From Gaoshiqia sp050298035 (lineage in GTDB: Bacteria > Bacteroidota > Bacteroidia > Bacteroidales > Prolixibacteraceae): 64,000 nucleotides of DNA. A model generated the notes under the pieces. The model ran no database searches and had not been told where the DNA came from. It saw only the letters and a program-made list of their open reading frames with translations. Each line of letters starts with the position of its first letter. Within the stretch, counting starts at the first letter, position 1. The position numbers and the translations under genes are program-made. Where the stretch lies: the NCBI GenBank assembly GCA_050298035.1, contig JBNKTK010000003.1, positions 1 to 64,000 on the forward strand, given 5' to 3'. This document shows positions 27,056-36,411 of the stretch, one piece after another.

Positions 27056-27363
27056 TATTCCGGTTTTTGATTGTAAACGAAGATAGCTTTTTTTCAGCAT
27101 GAGGACCACATATAAAAATGGCATAAACGTGAAACCTTGGTTCTTTCAATCTGGTTTATTCTGTGTTCTTTTCAATTGTCATTGAAAGAACGTTTTTGGT
27201 TCGAAGTCTTGTCCGTTGCTCATCTAGTCTGATTGTTTGGGTATTAGGGATAATCAGGGGGACTAAATAGGTGTTGTACAGCAATTTTTTAGTGTTTGAC
27301 GTTGCTCAAAACAGTATTATTTCTTTCTTTTATTGAAACTTCCATGGGATTAATCGGGAATAT
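27056..27363. other. 308-base divergent intergenic region
   Basis: No gene is seen between the BamA-like gene and the sensor kinase. On the minus strand TATCTTCG (27077-27084) is a one-mismatch -7 element for the barrel gene. TTCTTTCAAT (27141-27150) is inverted as ATTGAAAGAA (27181-27190). Confidence 0.4.
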
Positions 27364-30300
27364 ATGGATTCAGCAGGGAGACGAGAAAGCAAAGATTCTG
27401 ATGATTTGCCAGGGCAGAGACTGCCAGATATGATAATTGATGCTCAAAACAGTCTGTGTGATTCTTCAGACGAAAAGGAAGTTGCCGGGAAATATGCCAG
27501 GTTATTGGCCACAGTTCCGGGCATTACTTCCTGCAAGGTTTGTTTGGGAAATTCATTTGCAAAGGAAGGCAGCTTTGATCAATCCACTTGCAATGGCTGC
27601 TGGCTGGCTGATCAAAATACGAATAAAGGAAGCACAATTCCAAAAGACTTTCGGTGTCAATTGGAAACGTTACCCGGTTCGTATGTTTTTCCGTTGGATA
27701 CCGTTGATCATCGTTTTGGGTTCTTTGCCTTAATTGTCGGACAAGTTGATTTATTCGAATCGTGTAAACCATACGTTGAGAACCTTGGTAACTTCGCTTC
27801 TCTTACATCTGAAAACCTTTTTCTGAAAAGTGAATTGCATGCAACTACAAAGAAGAACATGGATGAGGGAAGAAAACCTGAAGAAACAGAAAAAACTTTT
27901 CGCACTAACGCAGAGCAGGAAAAATTCATTAAAAAACTTACCGGGAGAGAGCAGATGTTTCGCGCATTAGTGGAGAACTCTCCGGACATTATAGCCCGTT
28001 ATAATCTGGATGGCATGCGGATATATGTTAATCCGGTTTATGTCAGGGAATCAAAAATTTCCGAGCAAGAGTTATTGGCAGTCGCCCCGGTGCAACGGTC
28101 GCCATTGTCTCCTGATACCGCAAAGAGGGTGCAGGATATGGTTCGAACAGTAATAAAAAGCGGTGTTGAAGCTTCAGCGGACATAAAATGGAACAGAGAA
28201 GACGGTGAGCATTGGTATAACCTGCGTGTTTTCCCCGAGTTTGACCAGGATGGGAAGATTGTGAGTGTTATGTCGGTTTCGAGGGATATAACTGAGCGAA
28301 AACTCGTCGAGGTAGAACGCCTCAGGCATCTTTGGTTTTTCGAATCGCTTGATCGGGTTAACCGGGCAATTCAGGGAACCGATAATATGGAAGAAATGAT
28401 CGACCGGGTCTTCAGTGTTATTCTTTCCGTTTTTAACTGTGACCGGGTTTGCTTGTTGCACCCGGTTGATGAGAAGGGGCATGCCTGGGGGGGACTGATG
28501 AAAGGCAAGAAACCGGAGTACAATCTTAGCATCCCTTCTTCCGGGATACTGTTACAGCCCGAAACTTTCGAACAGTTCCAAATGATCCTAAAATCCGGGC
28601 ACCCGGTGACTTTTGGATCCGGGAACCCGCAACCGGTTATACCCGATGAGCTAAGCAAGCTAGGTGTAAAAAGCCAGATTTCCCTGGCGATTTTCCTGTC
28701 AAATGGGAAACCACGGATGTTTGGATTACAGCAATGTTCACATACCCGCACTTGGACTGCCGATGAGAAGCTTCTTTTTCATGAAGCGGGATGCCGGGTG
28801 GCTGACCGGATAGCCACTTTCAGTAACTATGAGAACCTGCTCAAGAGTGAACAACGTTACCGGATGGTTTTTGAAAATTCCCCTGTTTCGATTTGGGAGG
28901 AGGATTGCTCAAAAGTTGTTGAGCTTTTCAATAACTTGAAAAATGAAGGCGTAACCGATCTGGAGGCGTACTTTGAACAGCATCCTACAATGATTTCGGA
29001 ATGTGCCGGACTGGTGAAGATTGTTGATGTGAACAAGGAAGCACTTTTGATGCACGCTGCCGGAACAAAACAGGAATTAATGGACAACCTGGCCAATATC
29101 TTTACACCGGAATCATTTGAGACCTTTAAGAAGGAACTGGTATGTATCTGGAATGGCAAGACTGAAATGGTGAGTGATGCCGTTGTAAAAGACCTGAGAG
29201 GGGGGCGTCGACATGTGACGGTCTATTTTTCTGTTTGCCAGGGCCATGAAGAAAACTTTTCAAAAGTACTCGTTTCCCTCACCGATATTACCGACCGTGT
29301 TCATGCCGAGGCCGAACTTCGGCAAAACGAGTCTCGTTTTCGCTCCTTGTATAATAATACCCCGGTCATGCTTCATTCTATTGATCAGTACGGGCGGTTG
29401 GTTAGTGTCAGCGATTTTTGGCTTGAAAAAATGGGGTATTCTCGCGAAGAGGTGATTGGACACAAGTCGATAGAATTTTTAGCGGAAGAATCACGGCGAT
29501 ATGCCGCTGAGGTTGTGTTGCCTGAATTTATGGTAACCGGGGAATGCACGAATATCGAATATCAATTTGTCAGGAAAGACGGGGTTATCATGGATTGCTT
29601 GTTGTCGGCTATTTCCGAAAGTGACGATGACGGGCATGTAATCCGTTCGCTGGCCGTTATAAATGATATTACAGATAGGAAAAGAGCCGAAAGTGCGTTG
29701 CAAAATACGGCGAAGAATTTGAATGAAGCCCAGCGACTGTCCCATATTGGTAGCTGGGAGCTGGATCTGGAAAAGAATGAATTGGACTGGTCCGATGAAA
29801 TCTACCGGATTTTTGAGATTGATCCGGAAAAGTTTGGTGCTACTTATGAAGCTTTTCTGAACGCCATTCATCCCGAGGACAGGGATGCTGTGAACCTTGC
29901 TTATACGGAGTCTCTTAAAACCCGAAGACCATACGATATTGAACACCGGTTACTTTTTCCCGATGGACGGGTGAAGTATGTTCACGAGCAATGTGAAACT
30001 TTTTATGTCGGAGATAAGCCGGTTCGGTCAATTGGCTCGGTGCAGGATATTACTGAGCGCAGGCTGGCCGAGGAGGCTTTACGTGACAGTGAGTGGCGTT
30101 ATCGTGAAATCTTCGACAATGTTCTTGATGGATTGTACCTTCTCGAAGTTGAAGATGATGATATTTACCGAATGGTTGAGGTGAACCCGGCGTTTGAGAA
30201 GATCAGTGGCCTTTCCCGTTCAGCTTTGGCCGGAACACTGCCCGATGATGTGTTCCCGCCCACGGCTGCCGAGATCGTGAAGGCTCACCAACGTCGATGT

Positions 30301-31731
30301 GTTGAGACCGGTCAAGCCATCGAAGAAGAATTATTGCTGGACTTGCCGTCCGGTCAACATTATTTTCATTCTGCGTTGATTCCCGCACGTGACGACACGG
30401 GGAAAATAAAACGTATTGTTGGTATTTTTAAGGATATAACCGAACGTAGGTTGACCGAGGAAGCCCTGCGGAAATCTGAACAGAGAAAGACTGTGCTGAA
30501 TAAACTTGCCACAATCTTCCTAACCATCCCCGATGAGGAGATGTATAGCGAAATAGTTGCAGTTGTGCTTGATATCACCCAAAGCAAGTTTGGCTTATTT
30601 GGGTTTATCAACGAAAACGGCGACCTTTCAATCCCGAGCTTGAGCCATTCAATCTGGACTGATTTTAACGTTAAAGACAGAACAACTGTTTTTCCTAGAA
30701 GGATGTGGGGCGACAGTGTCTGGGGACGGGCAATCCGAGAGAAAAGGTCTTTCGTGTCAAGCGGGCCTTTTCATTTACTGAAAGGGTATATACTTGTTGA
30801 GCATTTTGTTACTGTCCCTATTGTGTTTGGGAACAGGACGATTGGCTTAATAAGCTTTGCCAATAAAGAAAACGGGTACAGCAACGAAGATATCGGCTTA
30901 CTGAAAGATATTGCCCGGTTTATTTCACCCATCCTGAATGCCCGCTTACAACGCGACAGGCAGGAACGTGTCCGGAAAATAGCCGAGGAGGAATTGATTA
31001 AAGCCAAAGAAAGAGCGGAGGAGGGCAACCGTTTAAAGACGGCATTTTTGCAGAATATTTCCCATGAAATCCGTACTCCCATGAATGCGATTTACGGTTT
31101 CTCTGAGCTTTTGAGAACCCCCGGCATCACTGACGAGGAAAGGGAAAATTATTTATCGATCGTTCAAAATAGCAGTGATCAGTTGCTTTCAATTGTGTCG
31201 GATATTTTAACGATATCATCTATTGATACAAAACAGGAAAAAATCAATATCCAACCGATAAATATTCATGAAGTCATAAATGAACTGGTGACCGTGTTCG
31301 AAAAACGGATAGCGGTTCCGGATGTTCAGTTGCGTGTTGAGCAACGGTTGAAAGGTAAGCAGCCGGAAATTTATGCCGACCAGACAAAATTGATACAGGT
31401 GCTGACCAATTTACTTACAAATGCGGTGAAGTTTACACACAAAGGCTTTATTGAGATTGGTTACAGCATAATAGGTGACAGTGAACCCTGCGAGTTACAG
31501 TTTTATGTGAAAGACACCGGTATTGGTATAAAGGATGAATTGCATGAAAAGATTTTCGAACGTTTCAGACAAGCTGATGAGACCATCCGTGTCAGGTACG
31601 GTGGAACCGGTTTGGGACTTCCAATATCAAAGGGGTTGGTCGAGTTGCTGGGAGGCCGGATGTGGGTGCAATCAGAACCGGGAGTGGGGACCACTTTTTA
31701 TTTCACCATTCCATACACGCCAGTGAACTGA
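27364..31731 (+). CDS. Cytoplasmic multi-PAS/GAF sensor histidine kinase
   Basis: A 1455-residue protein with no membrane segment. In order: an N-terminal GAF-like region with two cysteine pairs (Cys57/Cys60 and Cys76/Cys79), PAS (about 198-312), GAF (335-490), PAS (495-640), PAS (650-770), PAS of the fold-3 type (785-905; GSWELDLEKNELDW), PAS (908-1035), GAF (1045-1200), a short coiled coil, HisKA with phospho-acceptor His1234 in SHEIRTPMNAIYGF, and HATPase_c with NLLTNAVKFTH, DTGIGI and GGTGLGLPI. There is no receiver domain, and no response regulator lies nearby, so its partner is elsewhere. The signal is unknown; the cysteine pairs could bind metal or sense redox state. Confidence 0.85.
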   Translation: MDSAGRRESKDSDDLPGQRLPDMIIDAQNSLCDSSDEKEVAGKYARLLATVPGITSCKVCLGNSFAKEGSFDQSTCNGCWLADQNTNKGSTIPKDFRCQLETLPGSYVFPLDTVDHRFGFFALIVGQVDLFESCKPYVENLGNFASLTSENLFLKSELHATTKKNMDEGRKPEETEKTFRTNAEQEKFIKKLTGREQMFRALVENSPDIIARYNLDGMRIYVNPVYVRESKISEQELLAVAPVQRSPLSPDTAKRVQDMVRTVIKSGVEASADIKWNREDGEHWYNLRVFPEFDQDGKIVSVMSVSRDITERKLVEVERLRHLWFFESLDRVNRAIQGTDNMEEMIDRVFSVILSVFNCDRVCLLHPVDEKGHAWGGLMKGKKPEYNLSIPSSGILLQPETFEQFQMILKSGHPVTFGSGNPQPVIPDELSKLGVKSQISLAIFLSNGKPRMFGLQQCSHTRTWTADEKLLFHEAGCRVADRIATFSNYENLLKSEQRYRMVFENSPVSIWEEDCSKVVELFNNLKNEGVTDLEAYFEQHPTMISECAGLVKIVDVNKEALLMHAAGTKQELMDNLANIFTPESFETFKKELVCIWNGKTEMVSDAVVKDLRGGRRHVTVYFSVCQGHEENFSKVLVSLTDITDRVHAEAELRQNESRFRSLYNNTPVMLHSIDQYGRLVSVSDFWLEKMGYSREEVIGHKSIEFLAEESRRYAAEVVLPEFMVTGECTNIEYQFVRKDGVIMDCLLSAISESDDDGHVIRSLAVINDITDRKRAESALQNTAKNLNEAQRLSHIGSWELDLEKNELDWSDEIYRIFEIDPEKFGATYEAFLNAIHPEDRDAVNLAYTESLKTRRPYDIEHRLLFPDGRVKYVHEQCETFYVGDKPVRSIGSVQDITERRLAEEALRDSEWRYREIFDNVLDGLYLLEVEDDDIYRMVEVNPAFEKISGLSRSALAGTLPDDVFPPTAAEIVKAHQRRCVETGQAIEEELLLDLPSGQHYFHSALIPARDDTGKIKRIVGIFKDITERRLTEEALRKSEQRKTVLNKLATIFLTIPDEEMYSEIVAVVLDITQSKFGLFGFINENGDLSIPSLSHSIWTDFNVKDRTTVFPRRMWGDSVWGRAIREKRSFVSSGPFHLLKGYILVEHFVTVPIVFGNRTIGLISFANKENGYSNEDIGLLKDIARFISPILNARLQRDRQERVRKIAEEELIKAKERAEEGNRLKTAFLQNISHEIRTPMNAIYGFSELLRTPGITDEERENYLSIVQNSSDQLLSIVSDILTISSIDTKQEKINIQPINIHEVINELVTVFEKRIAVPDVQLRVEQRLKGKQPEIYADQTKLIQVLTNLLTNAVKFTHKGFIEIGYSIIGDSEPCELQFYVKDTGIGIKDELHEKIFERFRQADETIRVRYGGTGLGLPISKGLVELLGGRMWVQSEPGVGTTFYFTIPYTPVN

Positions 31732-31842
31732 TTGCCGGGAAGTGAATAGTGGATGCTAAATCAATTGGAAAACGTTTCTTTCCCACCAAACACTGTCAGG
31801 AGCTTCGCACGTTGACAGGTTGTTGCCCCTCAAATTCCCACC

Positions 31843-31863
31843 ATTCCGGCGCAGGCCGTAATC
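31843..31863. repeat. REP-like palindrome
   Basis: ATTCCGGC-GCAG-GCCGTAAT forms a short hairpin. A related palindrome, ATTCCGGC-TTGC-GCCGGAAT, is at 51573-51592, so this looks like a dispersed element. The gene-free region 31732-32308 holds this hairpin, the 21-bp tandem array and AT-rich sequence leading to the DUF2971 gene. Confidence 0.5.
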
Positions 31864-31887
31864 TGTTTGCGATGGAATGCGTAACAG

Positions 31888-32097
31888 AGAAATATCTGGT
31901 CGCCGAGCCGAAATACCAAGTCGCTACACCGAAATACCAAGTCGCTACACCGAAATAACCGGACGCTGGGTCGAAATAACCACTCGTCGGACCGAAATGT
32001 CAAGTCGCCGAGCCGAAATAACCACCCGTCTCGTCGAAATACCAAGTCGCTGAACCGAAATAACCACTCGCCGGACCGAAATGACTACCTGCAACAA
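31888..32097. repeat. Ten tandem copies of a 21-bp repeat
   Basis: Units beginning (C/A)GAAAT start at 31888, 31909, 31930, 31951, 31972, 31993, 32014, 32035, 32056 and 32077, exactly 21 bases apart. CGAAAT is constant in nine units; the next block alternates mainly between ACCAAGTCGC and AACCACTCGC types. Because 21 is a multiple of three, several frames stay open and read as seven-residue repeats (VFRCSDL and VVISVRR on the minus strand, KYQVATP on the plus strand). None has a convincing start, so I do not call a gene. Units are too short and spacer-free for CRISPR. Confidence 0.85.
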
Positions 32098-32308
32098 AGA
32101 CACGCTGTGATTTGGAAATCTATGCCATCTTCCGAACAAAGATTTTCGAAAATTTGAGAACCCGATTAATGATTCCGAACCTGATGATGGCTGACTACTA
32201 AGTTTATATCTTATATTTGAGATATAAACGCACTTTTTGTTTCGATAAAGAAGAAATAAAGTGAGTAGAATTATACATATACGTTAGGTTTCATACTATC
32301 TAAAAACA

Positions 32309-33070
32309 ATGCTAATGACTAAATCAGACTCAGACATATATAAATTCTCATCATTAGAAATTGGAGAATCAATAGTAGCAGGAAAGCTTTTAAAGTTTAA
32401 TAATCCCGAATTTTTTAATGACCCCTTTGATTGTGATATCAACCTTTTAGAATTTGATTTTAATGACAGGAGTATTGAAATAGACAACGATTTGAAAAAT
32501 GTAAAAACCATTTTAGAAAAAGAATTTGGCCAAGAAACCGAAGTTCTGATGAAACAAATAAGTGAATCAGAGATTAAAGAGTTTTATAAGCAAAGTCAAC
32601 TTAAAAAAATATCAAAAACTGCTATATGTTGCTTTTCAACATCCTTCGAGAATACAATAATGTGGTCTCATTACAGTGATAATCATAAAGGAATTTGTCT
32701 AAATTTCGACTTATCCATTCCAGAACCATTTATTGACTACCCTTCTGAAAGATTTGGGAAAGGACTTGTTGATTACGATGATTATTCTCCTATTAACTAT
32801 CTTAAATCAAAAAAGAAAGCTTTAAGAAAACTTTTATACACTAAATCAAATGACTGGAAATATGAAAACGAATATCGTTTTTTTATACAAGAGGAACATG
32901 GTCTTTTTCGATTTGATAACGAATTTTTGAAAGGAGTTATTTTTGGAATTCGAGTCTTACCTGATGAAATTGAACGGTTTAAGAAGGTTTGTGTAAATCA
33001 TGGTTTCTCTAAAATCTATTTTAAGAAACTTATTAAAGACAAATTATCGATTCGAATTGAACAAGCGTGA
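32309..33070 (+). CDS. DUF2971 family protein
   Basis: A 253-residue cytoplasmic protein. Family landmarks are YKFSSLEIGESIVAGKLLKFNNPEFFNDPFDC near the start, ICCFSTSFENTIMWSHYSDNHKGICLNFDL in the middle and YENEYRFFIQEE further on. The biochemical role of DUF2971 is unknown; such genes are often found as singletons in accessory regions. The gene is visibly much richer in A and T than its neighbours, which points to recent acquisition. The ATG at 32309 was taken; a second ATG lies two codons later. It is bordered by the tandem repeat on the left. Confidence 0.75.
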   Translation: MLMTKSDSDIYKFSSLEIGESIVAGKLLKFNNPEFFNDPFDCDINLLEFDFNDRSIEIDNDLKNVKTILEKEFGQETEVLMKQISESEIKEFYKQSQLKKISKTAICCFSTSFENTIMWSHYSDNHKGICLNFDLSIPEPFIDYPSERFGKGLVDYDDYSPINYLKSKKKALRKLLYTKSNDWKYENEYRFFIQEEHGLFRFDNEFLKGVIFGIRVLPDEIERFKKVCVNHGFSKIYFKKLIKDKLSIRIEQA

Positions 33071-33241
33071 AAGCATGAAAACCTAAAAGTGTTGATCCTC
33101 GGCCAGCGCACAGCTTGATCGTACCGAATCCTCTGAATTGACAATCTATCCAACCCGTTAACCGAATCCTCAGGTTCTTATAAAGTGCAGAGTAGCAACA
33201 GAAGAAAAAGTAAATCATTTTATCACCTAAAACCAAAAAAC

Positions 33242-33961
33242 ATGATTGACGACAAACTAAAGGAAATACGGGAATTCTGCATTCAGAATTCGAACCAGGC
33301 GAATGTTGAAAAGTATTCGAAGTACTTCAAAGAAGGGTTCGATGGGTACGGTATTCCGCAAAATGTGTACGAAGCACAGCGGGATTCGTGGATTGAAGCG
33401 TGGAAAGCTGAAATGACACTTGATAAGTACCTTGAGTTGGGCGATAAGTTGGTACAGGTTGGAAAGTACGAAGAAATCTCGTTTGGAATAGCTTTTTTAA
33501 AATCGGAACGGGAAAATTATACCGAAGCGGTTTTTGACCGGATTGGCCGGTGGTTTGGGTACGGCATAACTAACTGGGCCAACACAGATGTTCTTTGCAT
33601 GTTGGTGCTTTTTGCTTTTATGGAAGATAAGGTAATTGGCTTTGGGAAGTTAAAAGAATGGACTACCTCCGCGTCTGAATGGCAACGACGGGCTGTTCCG
33701 GTAACGCTGGTCGAACTGATAAAGAAAGGCCTGAACCCGGAGGAAGCCTTGCCGTTGGTGGAACCGATCATGCTGGATCAGTCGGAATATGTGCAGAAGG
33801 GGATTGGGACGTTGTTACGCGGGCTATGGAAGAATTATCCGCGTGAGATCGAAGACTTCCTGATGGCCTGGAAAGATCAGTGTGCCCGGTTGATTGTTCA
33901 GTATGCAACCGAAAAAATGGATAAAGAATCAAAACTAAAATTCAAGAAAAATAAACAGTAG
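33242..33961 (+). CDS. DNA alkylation repair protein, AlkD-like HEAT-repeat fold
   Basis: A 239-residue, almost all-helical protein. DRIGRWFGYGITNWANTDVLC, EWQRRAVPVTLVELIKKG and YVQKGIGTLLRGLWKNYP have the pattern of AlkC/AlkD-type HEAT-like glycosylases, which remove positively charged N3- or N7-alkylated purines from DNA. WAxxD and WxRRAxxV motifs are both visible. The start at 33242 (MIDDKLKEI) follows an A-rich leader; the frame continues upstream to 33185 without useful sequence. Closest subfamily and activity cannot be settled by eye. Confidence 0.75.
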   Translation: MIDDKLKEIREFCIQNSNQANVEKYSKYFKEGFDGYGIPQNVYEAQRDSWIEAWKAEMTLDKYLELGDKLVQVGKYEEISFGIAFLKSERENYTEAVFDRIGRWFGYGITNWANTDVLCMLVLFAFMEDKVIGFGKLKEWTTSASEWQRRAVPVTLVELIKKGLNPEEALPLVEPIMLDQSEYVQKGIGTLLRGLWKNYPREIEDFLMAWKDQCARLIVQYATEKMDKESKLKFKKNKQ

Positions 33962-34004
33962 TCTCCGACTAAAATTGATTAAATCTTCCAGAAATATTGA
34001 AAAT

Positions 34005-34149
34005 ATTACGTCCCTACGGGACTTTTATGTGATTTGCATCTTGCTTTCTACCACCATTTTGCCCCTCCGGGGCAATCCGGCATTGCCGGATAAATACAGG
34101 TAGGAAAAAAGTTGACACTAACTTATTCCAAGTCCCGTAGGGACGTAAT
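34005..34149. repeat. 145-bp element with 19-bp perfect inverted ends
   Basis: ATTACGTCCCTACGGGACT at 34005-34023 is exactly inverted at 34131-34149. The inside holds further palindromes (GCCCCTCCGGGGC and CCGGCATTGCCGG) and no coding frame. Size and structure suggest a REP/MITE-like non-autonomous element in the gap between the AlkD-like gene and the SGNH hydrolase gene. The arms are themselves palindromic around CCCTACGGG, so the RNA can fold several ways. Confidence 0.75.
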
Positions 34150-34197
34150 CTCAATTTTCCGGACAATAATGAAAAATAAATAACAAAAATTTGAATC

Positions 34198-34983
34198 ATG
34201 ACAAAACCAATAACTAACCGCAGGCAATTTATCAGGATGGCTTCAGTGGCAGGCATTGCTTCCGCGTATATTCCTTCAGCTTTTGCTGGTAACCGGGCAG
34301 ACGAAGAAATTCCGGTGAAAGAAAAAATGGTTTTCCTGTTCCAGGGCGACTCCATTACCGATGGCAACCGTGGCCGCAACGACGACCCGAACCACATCCT
34401 GGGACATGGCTACTGCTTTGCGGTGTCGAGCCGGATTGGCGCCGATTTTCCGCAATACGGGTTTCAGTTTATCAATCTTGGCATCAGCGGGAATAACGTG
34501 TCGGATCTCGAGAAGCGCTGGACGGCCGATGCCCTCGACCTAAAGCCGGATGTACTAAGCCTGCTGGTGGGTATCAACGATGTAAACGCGCTGGTGGAAA
34601 GCAGGCCGGATGCAATAGACCTACAAGCTTTTGAAGCAACCTACCGTAAACTACTGACCGATTGCCGGGCGCAAAATCCCGAACTTTTAATCGTTTTGGG
34701 ATTGCCGTTTTTCTTTGCTTCGGGCTGGCGCAAAGACTTTTACGACCAATGGCATCCGCTCACCCGGGAGCGTGCCGAAGTGGTGAAACGCATTGCAGCT
34801 GATTTTGATGCGGTATTGATCGACTACCCCAGCGTATTTGAAGAAGCACAAAAAAGGGCGCCTATCGACTACTGGATTTGGGACGGCGTTCACCCAACGG
34901 TTTTCGGGCACGAACTGATGGCTCGTGAATGGATTAAGCAAGTAAGTACAAGGCTTCCGTTTTTGAAAAAGGATCACGATTAA
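34198..34983 (+). CDS. Exported SGNH/GDSL hydrolase with Tat-like signal
   Basis: A 261-residue esterase-type hydrolase. The N-terminus has a twin-arginine-like leader (NRRQFIRMASVAG followed by a hydrophobic stretch and cleavage near AFA-G). The SGNH blocks are FLFQGDSITDG (nucleophile Ser52), NLGISGNNV (Gly), LLVGINDVN (Asn) and WDGVHPTVFGHELMA (Asp/His). Family members deacylate sugars, lipids or other esters; the SxNN-like GISGN block recalls polysaccharide acetylesterases. It is probably periplasmic, and the substrate is unknown. The gene starts 48 bases after the inverted-repeat element. Confidence 0.85.
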   Translation: MTKPITNRRQFIRMASVAGIASAYIPSAFAGNRADEEIPVKEKMVFLFQGDSITDGNRGRNDDPNHILGHGYCFAVSSRIGADFPQYGFQFINLGISGNNVSDLEKRWTADALDLKPDVLSLLVGINDVNALVESRPDAIDLQAFEATYRKLLTDCRAQNPELLIVLGLPFFFASGWRKDFYDQWHPLTRERAEVVKRIAADFDAVLIDYPSVFEEAQKRAPIDYWIWDGVHPTVFGHELMAREWIKQVSTRLPFLKKDHD

Positions 34984-35157
34984 TACTCGTTTCCCTACAC
35001 GGTTAACAGGCTGTTGCCGATTCGGGTTTTACGGGCATCGGCTGGAACTAATTTATTCGGCATAAAAACACCGGTTCTTCTTTTTTGTTTAACTACAATC
35101 GGCGGTGTTGGTTAATGCCGAAACACAAATGAATTGAAAAAAACTAAACGAAGTAAT

Positions 35158-35526
35158 ATGGAGTTAATATCGAAGATTTTGACGGGAGTGGTAGCAATTG
35201 AGCACCTGTATATTTTGTACCTGGAAATGTTTGCCTGGGAGACTTTGGGAAAGAAAACATTTAGGGGAGGGCTGCCCGATGAATTGTTTGCTCCAACTAA
35301 AAAGATGGCTGCAAATCAAGGGCTGTACAATGGCTTTCTGGCGGTTGGGCTGATCTGGTCTTTCTTTATTGCTGATCAGGAATGGAGCTCAAATATTGCA
35401 CTGTTCTTTTTAGGTTGTGTGATTGTTGCCGGAATTTATGGCGCTTTAAGTGCAGCCCGGAAAATATTTTTTGTCCAGGCACTCCCCGCAATAATTGCCC
35501 TTTTGTTTGTGTTTTTGACTAAATAA
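35158..35526 (+). CDS. DUF1304 membrane protein
   Basis: A 122-residue inner-membrane protein with four predicted helices. The sequence VVAIEHLYILYLEMFAWET at the N-terminus and AANQGLYNGFLAVGLIW in the middle are typical of DUF1304 proteins, whose function is unknown. The ATG at 35158 was preferred over 35134. It lies 9 bases upstream of the barrel gene at 35536, and the two may form an operon. Confidence 0.75.
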   Translation: MELISKILTGVVAIEHLYILYLEMFAWETLGKKTFRGGLPDELFAPTKKMAANQGLYNGFLAVGLIWSFFIADQEWSSNIALFFLGCVIVAGIYGALSAARKIFFVQALPAIIALLFVFLTK

Positions 35527-35535
35527 AAATAATTC

Positions 35536-36234
35536 ATGAAAAAAATCTGCCTGTTTGCATTACCGTTTTTGATCGCCATAAGCTTGGCGGCTCAACCAGT
35601 TAAAAAAGACATCCTTATTTCATTTGACGGAAATTATTCCAAAACCAAGTCGAGAGGAAAAACGGAACAAACGACGTTTCATACAGTGGAAGAAAGTCTG
35701 GGTTTATCCCTTTCTGTTGAGCGATTTTTTACAAACAACTTTTCAGTAGGAATTGGGTTGGCGCATTATTGGGATGAAGATGCGCAAAGCGACCATAAAC
35801 TCGAGGGGAATGTATTCACATTAAACTATGTGGAGATCGAAAGTAATTACTGGATGCCTAAAGTTTTCTGCAAATATTATTTACCATTAACCAAGCGGTT
35901 TTATGCTGTGCCACATTTAACAGGTGGTTTTGGCAAAGCAAAAGCGGATGTTGCCGGAGGGACGAATACCAGTGAAAAACTGCCCGACAACGAGCTGGTT
36001 CTTGGGGATGCCCCAAGCATATCGTTTATTCATTTCGAGTCTAAAAAGGATGTGAATTTGCTGCAAGTTGAGCTGGCGCCCGAATTTGTCTATTTCTTTG
36101 CCAAACGTTGGGGAGCGACAGCCTATTTGGGCGGCTTGAGTTATAACAAGCTTAGCGGAGGTATGGAAAACACGGACTGGACTTTCAGCTTTAAGCCCAA
36201 ATACTGGCGGTTGGGAGTAAATTTCCGGTTTTAA
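35536..36234 (+). CDS. Outer-membrane beta-barrel protein
   Basis: A 232-residue exported protein: signal peptide 1-20 (ending LAAQ), then alternating strands with SLGLSLSVERFFTNNFSVGIGLAHYWD, FCKYYLPLTKRFYAVPHLTGGFGKA and a C-terminal LGVNFRF ending in phenylalanine. This matches small Bacteroidota outer-membrane barrels of unknown ligand. It probably shares a transcript with the DUF1304 gene and ends at a strong terminator. Confidence 0.7.
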   Translation: MKKICLFALPFLIAISLAAQPVKKDILISFDGNYSKTKSRGKTEQTTFHTVEESLGLSLSVERFFTNNFSVGIGLAHYWDEDAQSDHKLEGNVFTLNYVEIESNYWMPKVFCKYYLPLTKRFYAVPHLTGGFGKAKADVAGGTNTSEKLPDNELVLGDAPSISFIHFESKKDVNLLQVELAPEFVYFFAKRWGATAYLGGLSYNKLSGGMENTDWTFSFKPKYWRLGVNFRF

Positions 36235-36257
36235 AAAGAAGGTACAAAAGAAATAAA

Positions 36258-36300
36258 AAAGCACCCGGCTGGTTTAATCCGAAAGCCGGGTGCTTTGTTT
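36258..36300 (+). terminator. Strong terminator after the barrel gene
   Basis: A 13-base perfect stem (36258-36270 with 36284-36296) around AGCACCCGGCT/AGCCGGGTGCT, with T-rich sequence after it and A-rich sequence before it. It also lies downstream of the convergent metal-resistance cluster and may stop both transcripts. Confidence 0.85.
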
Positions 36301-36411
36301 TTCGGAAACAGGTTCTAAAAAAACGCTGTTTCCTCTGTCTTTTAACTTTGGATAGCTCCCTGCCCGGTCTGGCTGGACGGGGGTGGTTAAAACAACTTGG
36401 ATCAAAAATTC

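Noticed and set aside
31888..32097. Possible CRISPR array
   Set aside because: Repeats are directly adjacent with a 21-base period and no spacers, and there are no cas genes.
31830..32139. Minus-strand frames reading VFRxxDL and VVISxRR heptapeptides
   Set aside because: They arise because a 21-base repeat unit keeps frames open. More than one frame is open at once and there is no signal, start context or flanking domain.
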